Source: CAYPHA01 sp964410215 (GTDB taxonomy: Bacteria; Calditrichota; Calditrichia; Calditrichales; CAYPHA01). Taken from it: a stretch of 10,949 nt of DNA. A model generated the notes under the pieces. It was not told where the DNA came from, searched no databases, and saw nothing but the letters and a program-made list of their open reading frames with translations. A program made the position numbers and the translations under genes. The DNA lies in NCBI GenBank assembly GCA_964410215.1, contig CAYPHA010000111.1, positions 1 through 10,949 on the forward strand. Direction: 5' to 3'. The stretch's first letter is position 1, and each line of letters starts with the position of its first letter. Of this stretch, positions 7,301 through 10,949 are shown one piece after another.

Positions 7301-9428
7301 TCTGGATGGTCAAAGCAGATCCGTCCACTGCATCGATTTCATTTCCCGTCACGGCAAGCTCCGCGTCACAGCGTTCCAGGTGTATTGCGCCGTTACGGGA
7401 GGCCCGTATCCTGTTGGAGGATATTTCCGGGCTGAGCTGATCCAACAGATACATCGCCCTATACTGATCCATAAACGTATTTTCAGAACAGACCGGTCCT
7501 TCGGATGGTGTATTGAAATGGAATCCACTCATATACAGACCGTAGGAACCGTCATGGATCGTATTTCTTTCAAAACGGCGGTTGGAGCCATTGCTGCTAC
7601 CGGCATATATCACAGATAAATTAAGATCAGCATTGTTTAACACCGGGGACCCAAGGAGCTGGCATCCGGACACTAACACATTATGCACACCGCCTTTTAG
7701 TTGAAGCACTCTGCCGTAATTCGCCGACGGAGAACTGCTTGCCTGCAGTGTCATATCTTCAATCCTTATGAAGTCAGCGCCTTTGAGCCGAATGACATAA
7801 TTATCATCGCTGCTCTCCGCCCCGTGATACAGCGTCACATATCCGGCATCGCCTCCCTGGCTGCGAAAGGTAACCGTGTTCGCTTCACTGACACCGGGCA
7901 CCGCCAGGATCTCCAGTTGTTCATTGTACGTTCCATTCACCGCTTCGAATACAACCGGGCCGGATACACCCTTGAGCAATAAATCATCAACCGCATCCCG
8001 GAAGGTCTGATACGGATTCAGGCCGATGGTATAGTTACCGGCAAGCGGTATTTCCGTTCCTGCTGCAGGGGTAAATTCATCGGCCCCGATATCCGGATCG
8101 CTGCGTGTTTCCCCGTCGATATCCGTGGAAACCGCCGCCAGAGTGGTACCTTTTCCATCGAGCCATGGCGACGATATATGTAAATCCGTTTCCGACTGAT
8201 AATGGGGATAAACAGAAAGTGAATGGGTTTCCATGCCGCTGACCGTGCGAAGTGAATCGATATCAGGCACATTTTCCTCCCAATAGGCCAGATTATTTCC
8301 CGGAGAATAGAGGTTATTGTAGTCAGACAGGACAATGGTCGAGGACGTATTCACGTAGTAACCATAACCATCATTTTCACAGGCCAGGTTATTATTCTGA
8401 ACGGTGACATTGCCGCCGCCACTCAGATACAGGGCGGCTGTGTTCGTCGCATCCGTGCTCCACACGGACACGCTGTTATAAAAGATATCCTGGTAGGTAC
8501 AATTATACAACCGGATGCCGTTGCAGTTACCTGTTCCCTGAACCGTTATGAAATTGTTGGCGATAAGGGCGGGTTCATACATGGGCGGCGATCCGCCGTA
8601 GCAGCTGCTCATGTTTATGCCGTAGGTTTCCCGCACATCGATGTGATTACCGGTGATGAACATTTCACCGTCGCAGTTGGTCAGCTCAAAACCACGCCGG
8701 TAGGCATTCTCAACCCGGTTATTCGTAATAGCAGCGCCTTGCTGGCCATCAAGCGAGACGGCACCAAAATTATTCAGAAAATAGTTATCACGGATAACAA
8801 GATTCGTACCATCCGTATCCAGATCAAAATCCATTCCGTAAGCACCGTCTTCAAACCGGTTCATCTGAATAATCACCGCATCCATCTGTGCATTAAACGC
8901 GTACATCAAAGATCGGGAGTCACCGCTCATATCCGGTACACCGATGACGGCACAGTGTTGCATCGTGAACTCAGAAATCTGACCATCCAGATGCAGCACA
9001 CGGCTGTAGGAAGCGCCGCCGGACCAGAGGGTTAGATGCTCAAGGGTAAGAAAGGCTGTAGCATTGATTTTAGCGACATAATTATCTTCCGTACCCGTCG
9101 CTTCATAATACACTGTTACAGTCGAAGAGTCACCGGAGGCCGAACGGATCGTTACCGTATTCTCCGCGCTCGTTCCGGAAACCGGACCAATTTCAAACTG
9201 TTCATTGTACACGCCGTCTTCGGCTTCAAAGGTGACCGGCCCGCTGACACCCTGGGCATTCAGGTCGGCCATGGCTTCCGTAAACGTCGCATAATCGCCG
9301 GCAGCCGGTCCGATGGTATAGGTTCCATTCAGCTGTGCCTGCAGATGATCTGCGCAAACCAGCACAATTAAACAGAGGAAAGAAAACGTGAATTTTTTTA
9401 TAAAGGGATGAAAAAGGGAGCACGACAT
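1395..9428 (-). CDS. Giant secreted beta-helix / FG-GAP (VCBS) propeller / FnIII protein with T9SS type A sorting domain
   Basis: A 2677-residue exported protein. Domain order: signal peptide 1-31 (KK, then FTFSFLCLIVLVC, predicted cleavage after HLQA); two tandem right-handed beta-helix modules, about 32-452 and 461-889; propeller 1 at 897-1253 with FnIII at 1258-1367; propeller 2 at 1370-1744 with FnIII at 1748-1862; propeller 3 at 1863-2232 with FnIII at 2237-2343; two further FnIII-like regions, about 2347-2483 and 2486-2590; and the C-terminal T9SS sorting domain, about 2595-2677, with YPNPFNP at 2599-2605 and ending KMVLVK. Each propeller region has seven FG-GAP/VCBS repeats, many with DxDxDGxxD calcium loops (for example GDYDNDGDLDIL). 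The protein should cross the inner membrane by Sec and the outer membrane by T9SS, with the sorting domain then removed. No glycosidase or protease motif was recognised, so surface binding, adhesion or matrix assembly is the likely role, by inference. An in-frame GTG at 9432-9434 is rejected as the start because it lies inside the Shine-Dalgarno sequence. The frame is open throughout. Confidence 0.93.
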   Translation of the reverse strand: MSCSLFHPFIKKFTFSFLCLIVLVCADHLQAQLNGTYTIGPAAGDYATFTEAMADLNAQGVSGPVTFEAEDGVYNEQFEIGPVSGTSAENTVTIRSASGDSSTVTVYYEATGTEDNYVAKINATAFLTLEHLTLWSGGASYSRVLHLDGQISEFTMQHCAVIGVPDMSGDSRSLMYAFNAQMDAVIIQMNRFEDGAYGMDFDLDTDGTNLVIRDNYFLNNFGAVSLDGQQGAAITNNRVENAYRRGFELTNCDGEMFITGNHIDVRETYGINMSSCYGGSPPMYEPALIANNFITVQGTGNCNGIRLYNCTYQDIFYNSVSVWSTDATNTAALYLSGGGNVTVQNNNLACENDGYGYYVNTSSTIVLSDYNNLYSPGNNLAYWEENVPDIDSLRTVSGMETHSLSVYPHYQSETDLHISSPWLDGKGTTLAAVSTDIDGETRSDPDIGADEFTPAAGTEIPLAGNYTIGLNPYQTFRDAVDDLLLKGVSGPVVFEAVNGTYNEQLEILAVPGVSEANTVTFRSQGGDAGYVTLYHGAESSDDNYVIRLKGADFIRIEDMTLQASSSPSANYGRVLQLKGGVHNVLVSGCQLLGSPVLNNADLNLSVIYAGSSNGSNRRFERNTIHDGSYGLYMSGFHFNTPSEGPVCSENTFMDQYRAMYLLDQLSPEISSNRIRASRNGAIHLERCDAELAVTGNEIDAVDGSALTIQSCDGGLPPLMRPGLIANNFIHVGSENTAEGIRLNNATYQDIYYNSVHVTSTHSTLGRAFTISSGSDISVLNNIFVNSGGGYASYISTPAADVTSDYNDYYTSGTVLAYLNGDLATLSDLQNESGQEAHSISADPGFLSDTDLHATAAGPDSAATPLQEVTTDIDGDTRDASFPDMGADEYGATAAGALFSEIPAGIDGAAWGSTAWGDYNKDGELDLLVTGSTAGTPMVHLYENDQGVFYTIEHSIEALASGCAGWVDFSGDNYLDILVSGSDAEGEPQTQLYRNNQAGGFTAIDAGIVGLTNSSVDWGDYDNDGDPDLLITGNESGLLGNVTRIYRNEGNSVFSEINAGLPGVPNGVAHWADFNSDGNLDVFLFGEGAFLIYQNQGDDIFYNLNIGFPGMAFPAAACADYDNDGDPDIVVSGSEGGNVYATKLYRNDGNNNFSERELAGLPGVASGDLKWGDYDNDGYPDLFMIGATDSTIEAFLYRNNQNNTFSRVDMSFTGAMDGSVSWGDYNNDEKLDLVYSGRDPDLVSISKIYINNAESGNNAPSIPDGITQSISSDFAVLEWNPSTDNETPQDGLTYNIRMGTASGATDVATPMSTDGYLFLPADGNRGSKTRIYAENLTPNTTYFWSVQAVDKGFRTSAFSTERSFQTEPAAEGPFIEHGADFAGITGGDLIWAKFFVTNHEQIIQSGWMGNITGEQTTLFDKVDGLYQVYDAGLQDLDQSAIDVGDFDNDGDLDIIHIGKQFGGTPFTILYETESDWPNSLGAHFTPVATQLPDVYDGDVAFGDYDNDGDLDILITGKTSTDSIISAVYEKGRPDILGREYDRASIQLPGVFNSAVTWIDYDVDGDHDILLSGEGDDGEPFTALYKNDNGVFTQADDEFMDLKNGSITWADYNTDGYPDILLCGEDTDGVPRTLIYTNSTGQFSESGISLIGIHSGNATFVDYDADGDYDIAMSGIDAAGEYVTRFYNGGGDGTFGINNQTGVIDVGGGAISWGNADADEKIDVALTGFDGNERVMKIYHNNMVNENTHPQPPSGQTATVISDDEILFTWQPGSDNETPQAGLTYNLRIGTEAGGNDIMAVSTDNIRRCASRHGNVGHNLSWRIKGLDQNDQYYWSVQTVDNGFLASEFIGGIIYMSSVFTVEPAFDGGLPLTDGTLHWVDFNTDRRLDIFMTGRTRDDVWIRKIMRNNGDGSFEEIPYTGQMLIPGPQGGDVDFGDLEGDGDIDFVITGRIEGDRQTRVYRNEGGFEFIHQTNLGGLALSSVKLGDMDNNGMLDILLAGEGSDQNWQIDERFYYYKNHGDLIFTREFDKDGFSKSSIDIGDYDGDSDNDILLMGYYYDHGSERRTRILSQFRTLGKFQNIHAGFPGMSLGQCNWIDIDNDADLDVLFSGRVYDGSTGTFFAKNISESFPVEPRLSPSYRNSVADFGDYDNDGDMDMLICGITSDDEAEYCLWQNDEGEFERTGFALNGVFGGAAAFGDYDDDGDLDIVVSGYHKDVQENRYPFCYLYKNNTGTPNEKPSVPSNLLSQVGTQSVELSWSPSEDDNNPAHTLTYNLKVGTYPGRDDIMPSNAHPDGTQLIAKSGNVRHATRWILIGLKPGTYYWTVQAVDHSYQASAFATTDSFTISELSFYPEITNVMDVPHDQGGNVQIHWLATQWDTHPDTIKHYSIWRALPEDQQSDDVLTGDHKTLPMNIDFSDKTQSTGALYWEWLADQPARQLAHYAYTAETLYDSTSRTDGHHHFMVVAHHANSIWTYPSNMVTGYSIDNLSPEPPQNVTGRQDGARVVLSWAKNTESDLRQYLIYRSESPGLHPDTDSLYAVVNDTLFIDSNPVSGVENYYIVCAQDIHDNISDPGGEVSILVTGITMNGGEVPDKFFLYQNYPNPFNPYSTIAFDLPEHGEVTLKIYNLLGENVATLVDRSLAAGKYKFRWEPQGLSSGVYVYVIQANNFRSKRKMVLVK
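1398..1646 (-). other. T9SS type A C-terminal sorting domain (coding segment)
   Basis: This segment encodes residues 2595-2677 of the giant protein. It follows the TIGR04183/Por_Secre_tail pattern: YQNYPNPFNPYSTIAFDLP, then a VTLKIYNLLGENVATLV strand, then AGKYKFRW, SGVYVYVIQ and the basic end RSKRKMVLVK. In this family the domain targets cargo to the T9SS translocon and is normally cut off after export. The YPNPFNP form is typical of Ignavibacteriota, Calditrichota, KSB1 and related lineages. Confidence 0.93.
2400..3842 (-). repeat. Protein super-repeat unit 3: seven VCBS blades plus FnIII
   Basis: Residues 1863-2343. Seven repeats run from WVDFNTDRRLD (D1879) to GDYDDDGDLD (D2197), spaced about 53 residues apart. 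The FnIII domain starts KPSVPSNL and contains LTYNLKVGTYPGRDDIM and YYWTVQAVD. Calcium loops are canonical in blades 6 and 7 and near-canonical in blades 2 and 3. Blades 1, 4 and 5 have lost the loop glycine. Confidence 0.85.
3843..5327 (-). repeat. Protein super-repeat unit 2: seven VCBS blades plus FnIII
   Basis: Residues 1368-1862. Blade 1 (around W1390, WAKFFVTNHEQI) is degenerate and has no DxDxDG loop. Blades 2-6 are canonical. Blade 7 reads NADADEKID (from N1713). The FnIII domain starts HPQPPSGQ and contains DNETPQAGLTYNLRIGTEAG and YYWSVQTVD, closely matching unit 1. Confidence 0.85.
5328..6740 (-). repeat. Protein super-repeat unit 1: seven VCBS blades plus FnIII
   Basis: Residues 897-1367. 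Seven repeats run from GDYNKDGELDLLVTG (D917) to GDYNNDEKLDLVYSG (D1223), spaced about 51 residues apart. The FnIII domain starts APSIPDGI and contains DNETPQDGLTYNIRMGTASG and YFWSVQAVD. Five of the seven loops are canonical; blades 2 and 7 have lost the glycine. Confidence 0.85.
6762..8048 (-). repeat. Right-handed beta-helix module, copy 2
   Basis: Residues 461-889. It begins GNYTIG...TFRDAVDDLLLKGVSGPVVF, contains LIANNFI and TYQDIYYNSVHV, and ends DIDGDTR...DMGADEY. It matches copy 1 landmark for landmark, so the pair is a tandem duplication. N-rich turns such as NNIF and NRI fit a parallel beta-helix of the PF13229 type. Confidence 0.85.
8073..9335 (-). repeat. Right-handed beta-helix module, copy 1
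   Basis: Residues 32-452, directly after the signal peptide. It begins NGTYTIG...TFTEAMADLNAQGVSGPVTF, contains LIANNFI and TYQDIFYNSVSV, and ends DIDGETRSDPDIGADEF. This start and the GADE[FY] end are common in T9SS-exported beta-helix proteins of the FCB group. Confidence 0.85.
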
Positions 9429-9433
9429 AGACA

Positions 9434-9439
9434 CCTCCT
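9434..9439 (-). promoter_or_regulatory. Ribosome-binding site of the giant gene (decides the start)
   Basis: AGGAGG on the - strand lies five bases before the ATG at 9426-9428. The upstream in-frame GTG (9432-9434) shares a base with this site and cannot use it, so translation should start at the ATG. Confidence 0.85.
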
Positions 9440-9471
9440 GCTTATGGCATGATGTCAGGTTTTTATCATTT

Positions 9472-9500
9472 ATTTAAAAACTCTTTTTATGTCTTGTCAA
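9472..9500 (-). promoter_or_regulatory. Sigma70-like promoter of the giant gene
   Basis: On the - strand a perfect -35 box TTGACA (9495-9500) is followed by a 17-nt spacer and TTAAAT (9472-9477, four of six -10 consensus bases). It lies about 45-70 bases before the ATG at 9428, in an AT-rich stretch. This suggests the giant gene is transcribed on its own and not only by read-through from the DUF418 gene upstream. The Bacteroidota-type -7 box (TAnnTTTG) is not seen. Confidence 0.5.
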
Positions 9501-9663
9501 AAAGGAGGGAGCTTTTATACTGTGAAACCGACTGTAAACATTGATAAATCGTCTAAATCTACCACTAATAAACGAAAATATCGATAAAAGTGAAATGATT
9601 TTCATCACAAGATATCAGAAAAATGTCTCTGAGCTTCCTGCGTCTATTTCGCTGGTTTATCGT

Positions 9664-10896
9664 TCATTTTCGGCCATATACCATCGACTGCAACTTAACA
9701 TAGGTCAGCGATCGCCACAGCCATTCCACCGGTCCGTAACGGAAATACCGTAACCACAGCGGTGAAAGAACAAGTTGGATACCCCAGATGGCGAAGACGA
9801 TCAGAATCTGTCCCCAGCGTTCCACCCGGCCGAATAGTCCAAGCCCGTGACCATAAAAAATCCAGGTGCAGATCACCGTCTGCATCAGGTAATTCGTGAA
9901 GGCCATCCTTCCGGTGGCCGCCAGTGCGTTTTTAAGCCCCGACCGGGTTCCGGATTTGGAAAATAACATGAGCAGTCCGATGTATCCCGCTACCATTGCC
10001 AGGCTGCCCCAGTAATTATACTGCATACCCAGAAACATGGAAAACTCCAGTGACCAGTTTGCAGCAAAATTCTGCTGTATACCGGTCCCGATAACAGCCA
10101 GCCCCAGTAAAAAACCGCCTGCCATCAAACGCGTGTAGAACGCCGGTGAGCGCTCCGCCGTGAGAATCCGCCATTTATACAGAGCCATACCGATCAGCAT
10201 CATGCCCCCTGCCCGCCAGCCGATAAAGAAGAAGAAGAGGAATGTCTGAAATTTTATCGTTTCCGGAATCCGGAATTGCAGCTGCTCTGCAAATGAACCG
10301 GTCAGTAATGCGATTTCCCGCTCGTAGAAGGACGGCTCCGGTTTCCAGGAGAGAAGCGTCTGCTGAACAGACTGCTCCGGCCAGAAGGGCAAAGAAAGTC
10401 CTGATAACAGATAAAGCAACGAACCGGCCCCAAGTACCAAAACGCCCAGAATCATCAGCGAACGGGCTTTCATTTTCCGGAAAAAGAACAGCAGAAAACC
10501 ACATACTGCATAGGAAAAAAGGATATCCCCGCTCCAGAACAGGTACCCGTGGATGGCACCAATAATCAGGAGCCAGAACATGCGTCGGAAATATACACCA
10601 CCCGGTTTCCGACCCTTTGTTTCCAGGCGTTCCGTAAAAAGGATGAGGCCCGCTCCGAACAGAATGGAAAACAGGCCCATGAATTTCAGATCCGCAAACA
10701 GGTGGCTCAGCATCCAGACCAGCTTATTGATGCCGGTCAGATCCCCGTAAGCCATTGGATTGAGATAGGCCGCGGAAATCATCGAAAAATTCTGGATATT
10801 CATTACCAGGATGCCCAGAACCGCGAAACCTCTTAGTATATCGAGGGAAGCGATGCGTTCATCGGGCTGGGTGGGGGTAGGGGTGGAATTTACCAT
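9664..10896 (-). CDS. DUF418 (YeiB-type) polytopic membrane protein
   Basis: A 410-residue inner-membrane protein from ATG 10896. After a short Pro/Thr-rich tail comes RIASLDILRGFAVLGILVMNI (14 onward), the N-terminal signature of YeiB/DUF418 proteins. About nine or ten hydrophobic segments follow, including MGLFSILFGAGLILF, FWLLIIGAIHGYLFW and LMILGVLVLGAGSLLYLL. The C-terminal DUF418 domain (PF04235) carries GRMAFTNYLMQTVICTWIFY and ends RYFRYGPVEWLWRSLTY, where the FGPxEWxWRxLTY pattern is diagnostic. The function is unproven; the family is described as putative transporters or membrane acyltransferase relatives. An in-frame GTG at 10912-10914 would add six residues, but it sits within G-rich DNA and family members start close to the RxxxLDxLRG motif, so the ATG is preferred. 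No clear Shine-Dalgarno sequence is placed for the ATG. The 235-base gap to the giant gene contains that gene's own promoter, so the two are probably separate transcripts. Confidence 0.9.
   Translation of the reverse strand: MVNSTPTPTQPDERIASLDILRGFAVLGILVMNIQNFSMISAAYLNPMAYGDLTGINKLVWMLSHLFADLKFMGLFSILFGAGLILFTERLETKGRKPGGVYFRRMFWLLIIGAIHGYLFWSGDILFSYAVCGFLLFFFRKMKARSLMILGVLVLGAGSLLYLLSGLSLPFWPEQSVQQTLLSWKPEPSFYEREIALLTGSFAEQLQFRIPETIKFQTFLFFFFIGWRAGGMMLIGMALYKWRILTAERSPAFYTRLMAGGFLLGLAVIGTGIQQNFAANWSLEFSMFLGMQYNYWGSLAMVAGYIGLLMLFSKSGTRSGLKNALAATGRMAFTNYLMQTVICTWIFYGHGLGLFGRVERWGQILIVFAIWGIQLVLSPLWLRYFRYGPVEWLWRSLTYVKLQSMVYGRK
10864..10886 (+). other. G-quadruplex-type motif, + strand, inside the 5' end of the DUF418 gene
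   Basis: G runs at 10864-10866, 10869-10871, 10873-10877 and 10880-10883 are separated by loops of 2, 1 and 2 bases, which meets the usual G3+N1-7 rule. The run lies on the template strand of the DUF418 gene and encodes its Pro/Thr-rich N-terminus (STPTPTQP). Folding is an inference. Confidence 0.5.
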
Positions 10897-10909
10897 AAAA
10901 ATTAAATAA

Positions 10910-10932
10910 CCCACCCCCTCTTTCCCCCTCCC
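10910..10932 (-). other. G-quadruplex-type motif, - strand, just upstream of the DUF418 start
   Basis: On the - strand four G runs of 3, 5, 5 and 3 bases are separated by loops of 1, 5 and 1 bases. They lie 14-36 bases before the ATG at 10896, on the coding (mRNA-like) strand. If transcribed, the run would be in the 5' leader of the mRNA. Folding is an inference. Confidence 0.5.
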
Positions 10933-10949
10933 TTATGCATAAGGGAGGG
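10926..10949. repeat. Perfect 24-base inverted repeat at the window edge
   Basis: The half-site CCCTCCCTTATG is followed directly by its exact reverse complement, centred on the ATGCAT core between 10937 and 10938. The C run at 10924-10925 suggests that the symmetry continues past the window end. It lies about 30 bases upstream of the DUF418 ATG. It could be an operator, the hairpin of an upstream terminator, or one copy of a dispersed palindromic repeat. Confidence 0.6.

Noticed and set aside
1395..9428. Lipoprotein signal peptide in the giant protein
   Set aside because: Cysteines occur near the hydrophobic core (FLCL, VLVCA) but neither has the small residue at -1 of a lipobox. A signal peptidase I site after HLQA fits better.
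1395..9428. A CRISPR, toxin or phase-variable repeat array within the long repetitive gene
   Set aside because: The repeats are diverged protein-coding blades kept in frame, without identical direct repeats and spacers or simple-sequence tracts.
9590..9608. Imperfect hairpin downstream of the DUF418 gene
   Set aside because: Two short stems (GTG/CAC and ATGA/TCAT) separated by a two-base bulge, with no T tract on the - strand. Too weak to call a terminator.

Overview
The window (about 50% G+C) most likely comes from a bacterium of the Fibrobacterota-Chlorobiota-Bacteroidota (FCB) group or an allied phylum such as Calditrichota, Ignavibacteriota or KSB1. The main reason is one very large secreted protein ending in a type IX secretion system (T9SS) type A sorting domain with the motif YPNPFNP. 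That system is confined to this part of the bacterial tree. Nothing in the window fixes a genus, and there is no phage, transposon, integrase or CRISPR signature.

Layout. Bases 1-37 are the 3' end of a class II tRNA (probably Leu) on the + strand, followed at once by a strong intrinsic terminator (43-76). After an AT-rich leader come two + strand genes: a 102-aa DUF202 membrane protein (258-566) and a roughly 231-aa cytoplasmic sulfotransferase of the Sulfotransfer_2 type (640-1335). A small hairpin (1354-1370) separates the sulfotransferase from the convergent giant gene.

The giant gene fills 1395-9428 on the - strand (2677 aa) and dominates the window. Its product has a signal peptide, two tandem copies of a right-handed beta-helix module, and three tandem copies of a larger unit. 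Each larger unit is seven FG-GAP/VCBS repeats (a predicted seven-bladed beta-propeller) followed by a fibronectin type III domain. Two more FnIII-like domains and the T9SS C-terminal domain complete it. It has its own sigma70-like promoter (9472-9500) and a perfect Shine-Dalgarno sequence that selects the ATG at 9428. Upstream on the same strand is a DUF418/YeiB-type polytopic membrane protein (9664-10896). Its start codon lies between two opposite-strand G-quadruplex-type motifs, with a perfect inverted repeat at the window edge.

How the genes relate. I see no convincing pathway joining all four genes. The giant protein is best read as an exported, surface-attached or released multidomain protein (adhesion, glycan or matrix binding). 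The sulfotransferase could modify a surface glycan or lipid, but the acceptor cannot be inferred from sequence. The DUF202 and DUF418 proteins are inner-membrane proteins of unknown function. The most notable points are the regular 3 x (7 blades + FnIII) architecture with uneven decay of the calcium loops, and the unusual DNA around the DUF418 start.
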